NCBI RefSeq assembly: GCF_003352465.1
Contig: NZ_CP031153.1
Coordinates: 2,718,987-2,782,986, forward strand
Reading direction: 5' to 3'
Origin: Kordia sp. SMS9
GTDB taxonomy: Bacteria; Bacteroidota; Bacteroidia; Flavobacteriales; Flavobacteriaceae
DNA length: 64,000 bases
Both the position numbers and the translations under genes were made by a program. Positions 35,322-44,297 of the stretch are shown in pieces (position 1 is the stretch's first letter; each line of letters begins with the position of its first letter). Under the pieces are notes generated by a model. That model was not told the origin of the DNA. It did not search any database and worked only from the letters and a program-made list of their open reading frames with translations.

Positions 35322-35344
35322 TATCAAAAGGAAAACCTTTGATA
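35322..35344 (+). other. Hairpin after panD
   Basis: TATCAAAAGG (35322-35331) pairs with CCTTTGATA (35336-35344) with one bulged A. No T-run follows, so it is not a standard terminator. It could stabilise or pause the transcript. Confidence 0.3.
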
Positions 35345-35452
35345 AGAATACAACAAACTAAGATGTTGAAAATGTAACTACTAACTTTAAAAAGCAATTC
35401 AATATTTAGCAATAAACAAAGTTCACGATAATTAACTATTAAAATTTAACTA

Positions 35453-36019
35453 ATGAAAACTTTAAGATTCAATCCTCATCCGGAGTGGAACAATAGTAAG
35501 TCAAACAGGTATGTGAAAGGATTATACGATTTCTGTGAGTATGTCTCCTCCGAATTAACAAGAACTCATCCATTAAAAATGTGTGAAATCGGTTCGTATA
35601 TGGGAGAATCAACACTAATTTTTGCTTCACAAATGATCTTTGATGAAATTCAATGTATTGATCCTTTTGAAGGAGTAGAAGAATTTAATGAAATCTCCAA
35701 TAGAGACTGGGTGGATGTTGAGCAAGAATTTAAACTAAATACAAGGTATTTTGATCACATTGTCTTGCATAGGGATTATTGTGAAAATGTTGCTGATAAA
35801 TTTGAAAACAACCACTTCGATCTTGTATACATAGATGCAAACCATAGTTATGAAGATGTGAAAAAAAATATAGAATTGTTTTTACCCAAGTGCAAAACCA
35901 TCATCTCAGGACATGATTACCAACAAGAATGGCCAGGAGTTGTACGAGCTGTAAATGAGGTTTTTGGAGCACCAGACAGACTTTTTGCAGATGGGACATG
36001 GATGAAAAAACTGCCATAA
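35453..36019 (+). CDS. Class I SAM-dependent methyltransferase (Methyltransf_24 type)
   Basis: 188 residues. The SAM-binding loop is CEIGSYMGESTLIF near residue 44, followed by acidic CIDPFEG and, after about 45 residues, the VYIDANHSYEDVKKNIE motif typical of Methyltransf_24 and cephalosporin-hydroxylase-like enzymes. FLPKCKTIISGHDYQQ follows, with an HD pair often seen in metal-dependent members. The methyl acceptor cannot be predicted; O- or N-methylation of the peptide or a precursor is plausible. It lies between panD and ribA. Confidence 0.8.
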   Translation: MKTLRFNPHPEWNNSKSNRYVKGLYDFCEYVSSELTRTHPLKMCEIGSYMGESTLIFASQMIFDEIQCIDPFEGVEEFNEISNRDWVDVEQEFKLNTRYFDHIVLHRDYCENVADKFENNHFDLVYIDANHSYEDVKKNIELFLPKCKTIISGHDYQQEWPGVVRAVNEVFGAPDRLFADGTWMKKLP

Positions 36020-36100
36020 TTTGATTATAAAATAAATTTGAAAACTAAAATATAGTAATAAATTTTAATAGCTATCGTATAAAAAAAACCTATAAAAAAT

Positions 36101-36146
36101 CGTTTAAATGTATACGTGTTTATACATTTTTCAAATGGTTTAAACG
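36101..36146 (+). other. Nested hairpin in the leader of the ribA-like gene
   Basis: The outer stem CGTTTAA (36101-36107) with TTAAACG (36140-36146) encloses an inner 7-bp stem ATGTATA (36108-36114) with TATACAT (36121-36127). A 12-base bulge lies on the 3' side only. It sits in the 263-base gap before the ribA-like gene, about 137 bases from its start. It does not carry the conserved FMN-riboswitch core, so no class is assigned. Confidence 0.4.
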
Positions 36147-36282
36147 GTGAAGCTAGAAACAGAAAATTAAACAAATGAGAAAATTCTATTGTTAACGAAT
36201 TACATCAAATAAAGTAACACATTAAGAATTTTAAGTAAGTCAACACAACAAATTAATGTTGTCCTCAAACAATTATTGTTAA

Positions 36283-36909
36283 ATGGAGCAAAAAATAGAC
36301 AAACAGATTAGAAACCGGGTTGTCATACCGATTGAAACAGTGACGCAAAAGATAGATGGAGCCTTTTTTACTTTCCATAAAGAATATCTTGAAACAGACA
36401 AAGAACACATTGTTATTGGTCTAGGAGAATGGGGAAAAAAACTCCCAATTGTACGAATGCACTCTGAATGCCTTACAGGAGATGTATTCGGATCTGAACG
36501 ATGTGATTGTGGGAATCAATTACAAGAATCATTGGATTTGATCCATGAAAAAGGAGGCTTTTTAATTTATTTAAGACAAGAAGGAAGAGGCATTGGATTG
36601 TATAACAAGATAGATGCTTATGAATTACAACTTAAAGGGATTGATACATTTGAAGCAAATAAAACCTTAGGATTTGATCATGATTTACGAGATTTTTCTG
36701 TGGCAGCTAAGATGCTAAAAGCACTTGGAGTAACAGAAATTATTCTACATTCTAATAACCTAGATAAAAAAGGGCAACTCGAAAAAAATGGGGTTAAAGT
36801 TGTAGAAATGATAAATACAAAATCGTACATAAAAGAAGGAAACCAAAATTACCTACAAGCCAAGAAATATATTGCAGGTCATCAAATTAACTTAGAACCA
36901 AAAGGATAA
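36283..36909 (+). CDS. ribA: GTP cyclohydrolase II, stand-alone
   Basis: 208 residues. The zinc ligands C63, C74 and C76 lie in SECLTGDVFGSERCDCGNQL, and LRQEGRGIGLYNKI carries the phosphate- and guanine-handling residues; DHDLRDFSVA follows. The enzyme opens GTP to 2,5-diamino-6-ribosylamino-pyrimidinone phosphate and formate, the first step to riboflavin. In Bacteroidota this activity is normally the C-terminal half of a RibBA fusion, so a separate copy inside an NRPS locus without other rib genes suggests a specialised role, such as a flavin or pyrimidine-derived building block or extra flavin for the flavodoxin downstream. That role is inference. Confidence 0.93.
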   Translation: MEQKIDKQIRNRVVIPIETVTQKIDGAFFTFHKEYLETDKEHIVIGLGEWGKKLPIVRMHSECLTGDVFGSERCDCGNQLQESLDLIHEKGGFLIYLRQEGRGIGLYNKIDAYELQLKGIDTFEANKTLGFDHDLRDFSVAAKMLKALGVTEIILHSNNLDKKGQLEKNGVKVVEMINTKSYIKEGNQNYLQAKKYIAGHQINLEPKG

Positions 36910-36919
36910 AAAATAAAAA

Positions 36920-38602
36920 ATGATTACACACAAATCTCCAATTAGCGGAATATCAGCTTACAAAAATACCTATGTTGCTACTGCTGGATATGATAACGTT
37001 ATAATTTTATGGGATGCAGAAAGCAAAAGGTCTATTGCAAGAGGTTGTCACGACCACTTAGTAAACCAATGTGCATTCAATTCAAATGGAAGTTATTTAG
37101 CATCTACAAGTTCAGATTACACAACGCGTATATGGAAAATTCCATCCATGCAAATTCAATCAATTTTAATTGGACACACTGATGATACTGAAGGAATTTC
37201 ATTTCATCCAACCAAAGAACTGATTGCGACTAGCTCCAGAGACACTACTATTAAAGTATTCGATTTTCAAGGACAACTTATCAAAAGTCTACAAGGACAT
37301 AAAGATGATGTAATTTCTGTTGAATGGATGAAGGATGGCGACATACTCATCAGTAGTTCAGATGATGGAACGGTAAAGTTTTGGGACGTTGAATCAGGAA
37401 AAATTCTCAGAGATTTATCATTTGATGATGTTGAAACTGATACCATTGCAGTTGCAGTAGAAGGAACCATTTTTGCAGGAAATGACGAAGGTGAAATTGT
37501 AATCATTTCAAATGATACCGAAACAATCAATATTGAAGCTCACAAAGCAGGTATCAAGCGATTGGTGTATTCAGATAGTGTGAAAAAACTCATTAGTTTA
37601 AGCTATGACAGATCTTTTAAAATTTGGAATTTTAAAGACGGAAAGCTTCATTTAGAAGCCAATCACCAATTTGACAACATGGTTTGGCCAAGGTCTTGTG
37701 CATTTCTAAATGATTCAGAAGTTGTTTTTGGAACCTTTGGAAATAAATATGCTCAATTCAATTTGAAAACAAAAGAATGGGTAGATAACAATATTGAACC
37801 TACCTATGGATTCAACGCTGTTTGTGAATCAAATGGAGATATTTATGCAATAGGAGATGCCGGTTTTACCTTTAAAAATGGAGAAAAAAAGGCAGAAGTA
37901 GGAAGTCTATGTAATTTTATAATTGACTTTAAAGGAAGTATCATCGCAGGTGGACAAACTGGAGAAATTTTCAATGGAGAAACGGGAGAAGTTTATTATC
38001 AACATTCAAGTCCATTAAACTGTGCAGTAAATTTCAAACACAACGAAAAAGATGCTCTAGTAGTAGGAACCTACACAGGAGAGGCAGTTGTTTTAGTTAA
38101 AGACAAAGAAGGAAAGATTGCCTATGAAGGAACATTTTCTTTACATGAAAATGCTATCAAAGGCATAGCAGCTTCAGACTCCTCCATTTTTTCAGTGTGT
38201 GCAACAGGTGCTGCGGCATATCATGATGTCAATTCATTCAAATTACAAAAAGTGATAAGTGATGCACATTACAAAATCGCTAATGGATGTGTTAAAATAG
38301 GGAACGGACAATTTGCAAGTATTAGTAGAGATCTTAAATTAAGAATTTGGAAAGATGGAAAAGCAGCAGTAATTGATACTGATCATATAAATTCAATCAA
38401 ATGTATTTCTAGTGATACTGAAAACTTCATTGCATTAGGTGATTATGTAGGGTTTGTTTCTTTATACGATATGAAGAAAGCCGCTTTCGTAAAACATATA
38501 AGAATAAGTGATTTTGGAATATCTTCTATGACTTTTGATTACTCAAGAGGACAATTCATAGCAAGCTGTTATGACGGAAAAACGTATGATATCAACGTAT
38601 GA
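36920..38602 (+). CDS. WD40-repeat beta-propeller protein, paralogue 1
   Basis: 560 residues built of WD40 blades from residue 1. Clear blades include NVIILWDAE, YTTRIWKIPS, TIKVFDFQG, DGTVKFWDVESG, DRSFKIWNFKDG and DLKLRIWKDG, with the GH/AH dipeptides starting each repeat; about 12-14 blades suggests two propellers. There is no signal peptide or membrane segment, so it is cytoplasmic. It is closely similar along its whole length to the protein at 40023, starting with the same MITH-SPISGISA. It lies 10 bases after ribA and 31 before an unknown gene. WD40 proteins are scaffolds; a scaffold for tailoring enzymes is a guess. Confidence 0.9.
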   Translation: MITHKSPISGISAYKNTYVATAGYDNVIILWDAESKRSIARGCHDHLVNQCAFNSNGSYLASTSSDYTTRIWKIPSMQIQSILIGHTDDTEGISFHPTKELIATSSRDTTIKVFDFQGQLIKSLQGHKDDVISVEWMKDGDILISSSDDGTVKFWDVESGKILRDLSFDDVETDTIAVAVEGTIFAGNDEGEIVIISNDTETINIEAHKAGIKRLVYSDSVKKLISLSYDRSFKIWNFKDGKLHLEANHQFDNMVWPRSCAFLNDSEVVFGTFGNKYAQFNLKTKEWVDNNIEPTYGFNAVCESNGDIYAIGDAGFTFKNGEKKAEVGSLCNFIIDFKGSIIAGGQTGEIFNGETGEVYYQHSSPLNCAVNFKHNEKDALVVGTYTGEAVVLVKDKEGKIAYEGTFSLHENAIKGIAASDSSIFSVCATGAAAYHDVNSFKLQKVISDAHYKIANGCVKIGNGQFASISRDLKLRIWKDGKAAVIDTDHINSIKCISSDTENFIALGDYVGFVSLYDMKKAAFVKHIRISDFGISSMTFDYSRGQFIASCYDGKTYDINV

Positions 38603-38633
38603 CAATTAATTAATATTCAATAAAAAAACATAT

Positions 38634-39533
38634 ATGATTACTTCGGAATTAATACACAAAGGTTTGTTTGCAATGGCAGATTCTTCTCAAACTGAAAATT
38701 GGTTTTTTGGTCATTGGGGAGCTGCCATCATTACAACAGCTTTATTTATAGATCTAAACCCATTAAGTGAAGAAGCAAAAAACGCAGCGATTTCACGGAT
38801 AGATAAAATTCTAAAGAGTAATGAAATTATTTTTAAAGATGAACCTACGAGTAAACAAACTACTGAAAGCCTTCAGCCTCTTTTAGATGCTATTGAGATT
38901 AATATCAATAACTTATCTTCGGGAGCTCATGGCGTTATCTATGGAGCACTCGCATTAAAAGCAATTGATTTTCTAAATTATGAAATTCCAAATAGTTATA
39001 TAGGCCATATTTGCAGCGTTGTAAAAAGCGCACAAAATGATGGTTTGTTAGATCGATATTGGAATATTTCTAATTATAAAGAAACAAATATCTCTTTATC
39101 ACAAATTCCTACTTTCAATAACGTTTATGAGGCTGCATTGTTTTGTTTAAAAAATCAAAAAAACCTTAAAGCTAACCAAGAAATCAACAATAAATTTCAC
39201 TTTTTTCAAGGCACTAAATTACATCAAATAACGCACTCACATGCCCTAGTGCTTCTTCATGAATTAGGATACAAAGAATTAGCAAAAAAAGGAATCCATA
39301 GTTTAAGAAAACAAATAGCTTTTGGTGATTTAGCGCCTAAAGGATTAAAACCTCATTCATTACAAAAAGTATACAGTCCTTTTCAAGCCTCTTTCTGGGA
39401 GACAGAAGCTAATGATATTCATTTTTACAAGCTGGCATATCCAGTTTTTGATCTATTCAGAACTTTAAATATTGAAAACAACGAGCGTTTGCTAGAATAT
39501 ATCAATCCGCATTGGGAACTATTGGCTGGGTAA
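38634..39533 (+). CDS. Unknown alpha-rich cytoplasmic protein between WD40 genes
   Basis: 299 residues, no signal peptide or membrane segment. I do not recognise the family. Visible features are an early NWFFGHWGAAIITTALF segment, SSGAHGVIYGALALKAIDFL near residue 97, ITHSHALVLLHELGYKELA near residue 198 and HSLQKVYSPFQASFWETE near residue 240. Conserved-looking His, Gly and Trp residues recur on predicted helices, as in alpha/alpha-barrel enzymes (weak). Repeated H-x-x-A/L patterns could bind a metal. It sits between two WD40 paralogues, so a function linked to them is likely. Enzyme or partner protein: undecided. Confidence 0.7.
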   Translation: MITSELIHKGLFAMADSSQTENWFFGHWGAAIITTALFIDLNPLSEEAKNAAISRIDKILKSNEIIFKDEPTSKQTTESLQPLLDAIEININNLSSGAHGVIYGALALKAIDFLNYEIPNSYIGHICSVVKSAQNDGLLDRYWNISNYKETNISLSQIPTFNNVYEAALFCLKNQKNLKANQEINNKFHFFQGTKLHQITHSHALVLLHELGYKELAKKGIHSLRKQIAFGDLAPKGLKPHSLQKVYSPFQASFWETEANDIHFYKLAYPVFDLFRTLNIENNERLLEYINPHWELLAG

Positions 39534-40022
39534 TGTAACAAAGACAAACTTTAAAACAATCACTTCTCAATTATTGAAAGTAGGATAGAAAATTTAGTCA
39601 CATTACTCGGTATTGGCAAACTAAAATCCCTAAAGTATTTTACATAAAAATGCAGACTATCCGAAGAAATAAAGAGTTTTAAAGACAAAGTCAATAAAGG
39701 CTATCTTTTTAATACAAAAGAATTTGCTGTAAATATTCATAGAATTACACCTGTTTATGAACACATTAACTCATACTCTCATAACAAAAGCCAAGGAGTT
39801 GCGCTAACAATATAAAAATGCAATCTAGCTTAGTTCACACAAAAAAAATTCTAAGTACAGTTAACCTGAAGTTCAGAAAACAATAAAAGTATTCAGCAAA
39901 AAATCAACCATATCATCGAACGATAATTACATGAGAAATTGTTAAAAAAAGATCATTCAAAATTATCGAATGCAAATACCTTATAAAAACATCTATTTAT
40001 TTAATATAAAAAAAAGAGCAAA
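39534..40022 (+). pseudogene. 489-base gap with possible gene remnant
   Basis: No intact gene. About 39585-39650 reads RIENLVTLLGIGKLKSLKYF before a stop. Just downstream, in another frame, about 39652-39815 reads coding-like sequence (CRLSEEIKSFKDKVNKGY, then EFAVNIHRITPVYEHI) ending in TAA. The two pieces could be a small gene broken by a frameshift. The rest (39816-40022) is AT-rich with no clear signal; the promoter of the second WD40 gene could lie there. Confidence 0.3.
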
Positions 40023-41711
40023 ATGATTACACACAGATCACCGATTAGCGGAATTTCCGCCCACAACAACAGATACGTTGCAACCGCAGGATATGACAAT
40101 GTTCTAATCCTTTGGGATGCAGAAACCAAAAGATCAATTGCAAGAGGTTGTCACGACCACCTAGTAAACCAATGTGTCTTCAATGGAGATGGAAAGTACT
40201 TAGCTTCTACGAGTTCTGACTATACTACACGAGTATGGAAAATTCCATCGATGCAAATTCAATCGATTTTAACAGGACACACAGACGACACAGAAGGAAT
40301 TTCATTTCATCCCACAAAAGAATTAATTGCCACCAGTTCAAGAGATGCTACAATAAAAATTTTTAATTACAACGGGCAATTAATAAAAAATCTTAAAGGA
40401 CATGAGTTAGATGTAAACTCTGTAGAATGGATGAAAAACAAAGATGTTTTGATAAGTAGTTCGGATGACGGAACGGTAAAATTTTGGGACTATGAATCAG
40501 GAGAGGTAATTAGAGACCTTTCATTTGATGAAGTAGATACAGACACTATTGCTGTTAGTGGCGATGGAACTATTTTCGCTGGAAATTATGAAGGTGAAAT
40601 TGTAATCATATCAGAAGAAAGAGAACCTATTAATGTAAATGCACATAAAGCTGGGATTAAAAGCCTTGAATACTCAGAAAAACAGCAAAAACTTATCAGC
40701 TGTAGTTACGACAGATCATTTAAGATTTGGAATTATAAAGATGGGATGCTTCATTTAGAGGCAAACCACCAATTTGACAACATGGTTTGGCCAAGATCTT
40801 GTGCATTTCTCAATGATTCAGAAGTTGTTTTTGGAACCTTTGGGAACAAGTATGCTCAATTCAATTTGAAAACAAAACAATGGGCAGATAATAATATAGA
40901 GTGTACCTATGGGTATAACGCAGTATGGGAATCTAATGGAGATATCTATACGATTGGTGATGCAGGATACACTTTTAAAAATGGACATAAAATCGCGGAA
41001 GTTGGAAGCTTATGCAATTTTATCATTGATTTCAAAGGAAATATTATTACTGGAGGTCAGACAGGTGAAATCTTCAATGCAGAGACAGGAGAGGTATATT
41101 ACCAACATTCCAATCCATTAAATTGTGCTGTCAACTTTAAAAGCAACGGAGAAGATGCATTAGCAATTGGAACCTACAATGGAGAAGCTGTAGTATTGAC
41201 GATCGACAAAAATGGTTCCGTGCAATATGAAAACACATATAAATTTCATGAAAACGCCATCAAAGGAATTGCAGCATCGGAGGAATCTATATTTACGGTT
41301 TGTGCAGCAGGAGTTGCGGCATATCACGATGTCAATACTTTCAAATCACAAAAAGTGATCACTGATGGACATGATAAAATCGCTAACGGAGCGGTGGCAA
41401 TCGGAAATGGAAACTTCGCAAGCACAGGAAGAGATCTTAAACTAAGAATTTGGGAAGATGGAAAAGTAAAGGTAGTTGATACAAGTCATAAAAATTCAAT
41501 CAAATGTATTTCTAGTGATTCTGAAAGCCTAATCGCACTAGGAGATTATGTTGGATTTGTCTCTGTATACGATATGAAAAAAGACGCTTTTGTAGCACAC
41601 ATGAGAGTCAGCGATTTTGGAATATCATCTATGACGTATGATACTACACGAAAACTCTTTATTGCAAGTTGTTATGATGGAAAAGCGTATGATATTGAAC
41701 TTAGTAAATAA
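40023..41711 (+). CDS. WD40-repeat beta-propeller protein, paralogue 2
   Basis: 562 residues, a full-length duplicate of the protein at 36920. Long stretches such as DNMVWPRSCAFLNDSEVVFG and the blade cores (NVLILWDAE, YTTRVWKIPS, DGTVKFWDYESG, DRSFKIWNYKDG) are the same or nearly so. Differences cluster in surface loops and codon third positions, which suggests an old duplication kept under selection rather than a recent copy. It is followed after 11 bases by the FGE-type enzyme, so the pair may act as subunits with it (inference). Confidence 0.9.
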   Translation: MITHRSPISGISAHNNRYVATAGYDNVLILWDAETKRSIARGCHDHLVNQCVFNGDGKYLASTSSDYTTRVWKIPSMQIQSILTGHTDDTEGISFHPTKELIATSSRDATIKIFNYNGQLIKNLKGHELDVNSVEWMKNKDVLISSSDDGTVKFWDYESGEVIRDLSFDEVDTDTIAVSGDGTIFAGNYEGEIVIISEEREPINVNAHKAGIKSLEYSEKQQKLISCSYDRSFKIWNYKDGMLHLEANHQFDNMVWPRSCAFLNDSEVVFGTFGNKYAQFNLKTKQWADNNIECTYGYNAVWESNGDIYTIGDAGYTFKNGHKIAEVGSLCNFIIDFKGNIITGGQTGEIFNAETGEVYYQHSNPLNCAVNFKSNGEDALAIGTYNGEAVVLTIDKNGSVQYENTYKFHENAIKGIAASEESIFTVCAAGVAAYHDVNTFKSQKVITDGHDKIANGAVAIGNGNFASTGRDLKLRIWEDGKVKVVDTSHKNSIKCISSDSESLIALGDYVGFVSVYDMKKDAFVAHMRVSDFGISSMTYDTTRKLFIASCYDGKAYDIELSK

Positions 41712-41722
41712 AAACAAAACTC

Positions 41723-42754
41723 ATGGAAAATAACCTTTTAGAATATAGTTTAAATGATCGAGCACCACTTGTAAACGATTTTACAAAAACTAAAATATGT
41801 GATCTTTCTATGCGAGCTGCCATGGGATTAGAGGAATCGTACAAAGCCAGTTCTATAGATTTCCCTAAAGAAGAATATGCTTCTTTACGAAAACTGTCGG
41901 AACAGGAATTGGTTTCCATAATTGAAAACGCAGAGGAGCCATTTACACGTCGATTTGTGGCCGGGCAGTTGTTAGCCTTGTTAGGAGATCCTAGAATCAA
42001 CGTTTTAAATCCAGAAATGATCGCAATACCATCATGGACTGGACTTTTAGGACTCAAAGTAAGTGAAGTGGATGAGGTAGTAGAAACCTATAAAAACTAT
42101 GGAATCATTGATGAATGGATTCGTAAAGAAACACCACAATACACCGCCACAATACAAGAATTTCAAATAGCAAAATATCCTGTAACTCACCAAGAATACT
42201 GGGAATTTTTAAAGGATACTGACTACGCCGAAATCCCCACTACGTGGCCACTTGGGCAATTTCTAACAAGTCAATCCAATCATCCAGTACACACCATTAG
42301 TTCAGATGCTTGTGTACAATATGCCAAATGGCTCTCTGAAAAAACAGGAAGAAAATTTAGACTTCCCACAGAAGCAGAATGGGAGTATGTGGCAGGTGGT
42401 TCGGATGGACTTGAATTTCCTTGGGGAAATACCTTTGAAAAAGATCACTGCAATACCGTTGAATCAGGCATCTTTCGATCCACACCAATCGGAATATTCC
42501 CAAAAGGAAATTCGCCGTTTGGTTGTGCAGATATGGCAGGAAATGTAGAAGAATACGTAAGTGATTTTTACCATGCCTACGATGGAGGAGAATTAATTGC
42601 TGACGATTTAACTCGCGAAAGAACAACATATCGAGTTGCGCGAGGAGGAAGTTTTACTCGATTTAGAGATTTAGCCAGATGTAAAAGACGTCATGGAAGA
42701 TATATGAGCGAAATCTATGTAATGGGTTTCCGGTTAGCAGAAGATATAGATTAA
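41723..42754 (+). CDS. FGE/SUMF1-family enzyme
   Basis: 343 residues. The C-terminal two-thirds (from about residue 135) is a formylglycine-generating-enzyme (SUMF1) fold: IAKYPVTHQEYWEFL, AKWLSEKTGRKFRLPTEAEW, EYVAGGSDGLEFPWGN, GCADMAGNVEEYVSDFY and RVARGGSFTRFRDLARCKRR. The N-terminal 130 residues are helical and unknown. True FGEs make formylglycine in sulfatases, but no sulfatase is present. Relatives in peptide biosynthesis, such as PvdO of pyoverdine, oxidise the peptide product. The Cys pair of copper FGEs is only partly visible (one Cys in LARCKRRHG). A tailoring oxidation is my inference. Confidence 0.85.
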   Translation: MENNLLEYSLNDRAPLVNDFTKTKICDLSMRAAMGLEESYKASSIDFPKEEYASLRKLSEQELVSIIENAEEPFTRRFVAGQLLALLGDPRINVLNPEMIAIPSWTGLLGLKVSEVDEVVETYKNYGIIDEWIRKETPQYTATIQEFQIAKYPVTHQEYWEFLKDTDYAEIPTTWPLGQFLTSQSNHPVHTISSDACVQYAKWLSEKTGRKFRLPTEAEWEYVAGGSDGLEFPWGNTFEKDHCNTVESGIFRSTPIGIFPKGNSPFGCADMAGNVEEYVSDFYHAYDGGELIADDLTRERTTYRVARGGSFTRFRDLARCKRRHGRYMSEIYVMGFRLAEDID

Positions 42755-42766
42755 AAAAACATAAAA

Positions 42767-43765
42767 ATGAGAATTCCGAATGGATTTAAAGAAAAAACAC
42801 TAAAAGAGTACCCAGCACTGCAACAGTTTTATAAGAGCCTAGCAGAACCTCTTTTTCTTGAAGTAGAAACACCCGAAGACCATGCTCGGATCATAGCAAA
42901 ATGTGAGTACAATCATCCAGGTGAAACAATTAAAGCAAAAGTCGCATTGGCAATGATTTGGAAACTTTTAGACAACTTAGAAAAACCAACCAATGAAATT
43001 ACCGTTTTAGAATATAGCGGTGGAGGTTTGTCTATGGCATTATCAAAGTTGTGTTATCTGCTCGGAATCAAAACGGTGTTGGTTCTTATGGATAAAACAC
43101 CAACAAGTGTCTTGGACGTACTTAGAGGTAATGGAGCAGAAATAATTTTGACAGATGCCAAAAAATATGGCTTTTACGGAGTGATAGAAAAAGCCCGTGA
43201 ATTGAAGAAAGAACATCCTGAATGGAAATTTCTGTACCAACATGAAAATAGAGCAAACTATCATTTTCATTATCACGTAACAGGTGAAGAAGTATTAGAT
43301 CAAAATTACGAATCCATAGACGCTTGGGTCACTTCTATTGGTACAGGTGGTACGCTGATTGGTGTATATGATTCCTTAAAAAGAAAGTATCCTCAATTGC
43401 AACTTTACACGAATATGCCCAAAGAAATGCCGTATGCGCATGATGGTCCTTCAAATGCGTTACCAAAGTTCTCTGGCTCAGGTGGATTGGGATGTGGAAA
43501 AAAACAAAAGTTTGTAGAAGAGCGTGAGCATGAAGTAGTAGAACATTACTTAACCTCTTTTGAGGAATCACAAGAAGAAATGATAGATTTCTACGCAAAA
43601 ACAGGAACATTCATAGGAAGTTCTTCAGCGGCAAACCTATTTGTAGCAAAAAAAATCGCAAAAAAACTAGGTAAAGATGCAACCGTATTAACAGTTTTTC
43701 AATCAGGAGCACTGAAAGAAGAAAAAAAGAAAATATTGGAATCTCTTAATCAAACAGCGAAATGA
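42767..43765 (+). CDS. PLP-dependent cysteine-synthase-like enzyme
   Basis: 332 residues of fold-type II PLP enzyme. The cofactor lysine is in the NHPGETIKAKVAL segment, equivalent to SIKDR of cysteine synthase. A TSIGTGGTLIGVYDSL loop binds the phosphate, and SSSAANLFVAKKIA is near the C-terminus. The substrate-loop Ser/Thr motif of CysK (TSGNTG) is replaced by EYSGGGLSMAL, so normal cysteine synthesis is unlikely. Beta-replacement on O-acetyl- or O-phosphoserine, as in SbnA-type formation of diaminopropionate precursors, is a reasonable guess. Its stop overlaps the start of the flavodoxin gene (ATGA). Confidence 0.85.
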   Translation: MRIPNGFKEKTLKEYPALQQFYKSLAEPLFLEVETPEDHARIIAKCEYNHPGETIKAKVALAMIWKLLDNLEKPTNEITVLEYSGGGLSMALSKLCYLLGIKTVLVLMDKTPTSVLDVLRGNGAEIILTDAKKYGFYGVIEKARELKKEHPEWKFLYQHENRANYHFHYHVTGEEVLDQNYESIDAWVTSIGTGGTLIGVYDSLKRKYPQLQLYTNMPKEMPYAHDGPSNALPKFSGSGGLGCGKKQKFVEEREHEVVEHYLTSFEESQEEMIDFYAKTGTFIGSSSAANLFVAKKIAKKLGKDATVLTVFQSGALKEEKKKILESLNQTAK

Positions 43766-44292
43766 TTGTTGTTGTATATCATTCTAAAACAGGAAGCAAC
43801 AAAGAAATTGCTGAAACAATATATTCATTTATTCAAAAAAAAGGAGTTGAGGTTCATATAATTTCTGTTGAAGAAGTAGAAAATAACTGGAAACTAATCT
43901 CCGATGCCAAAGGATTAATTTTAGGATGTCCTACTTATTTTGGAGGAATTTCGTCGGACTTCAAAAAATTTATGGAAAAAAGTTCTGTATTCTTTCCTTC
44001 TCAACGGTGGAAAGACAAATATGTAACTGCTTTTACATGTTCAGGAGCACCAAGTGGCGATAAACTTGGAACCTTACTTCAATTATTCTTGTATGCGTGT
44101 CAACAAGGAATGATTTGGGTTGGTTTAGGGACAGGATATACAAACTCCAAGAGCGAAATTAATAGACTTGGTTCTTGGGTAGGACTGATGGCGCAGACTA
44201 CTGATGACGGTAAATCAAAAGTATATGCGTCAGATTTAAAGACTGCTGAATTACTAGCAGAAAGAATGATTAACATTATAGAAAAAAAATAG
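43762..44292 (+). CDS. Flavodoxin / WrbA-like flavoprotein
   Basis: 176 residues. The N-terminal FMN phosphate loop VVYHSKTGSNKEIAETI is intact, followed by GLILGCPTYFGGISSDFKKF and FTCSGAPSGDKLGTLLQL, both flavodoxin-fold FMN contacts. It resembles NAD(P)H:quinone oxidoreductase WrbA and flavodoxins. It overlaps the PLP enzyme by ATGA and precedes the stand-alone A-T gene by 5 bases. It could be the electron donor for the radical SAM enzyme at 47140, a usual flavodoxin role, or reduce a peptide intermediate. Confidence 0.85.
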   Translation: MIVVVYHSKTGSNKEIAETIYSFIQKKGVEVHIISVEEVENNWKLISDAKGLILGCPTYFGGISSDFKKFMEKSSVFFPSQRWKDKYVTAFTCSGAPSGDKLGTLLQLFLYACQQGMIWVGLGTGYTNSKSEINRLGSWVGLMAQTTDDGKSKVYASDLKTAELLAERMINIIEKK

Positions 44293-44297
44293 TAACT

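Noticed and set aside
36020..36282. FMN riboswitch upstream of ribA
   Set aside because: The conserved FMN-riboswitch core is not found; only a nested AT-rich hairpin is present.
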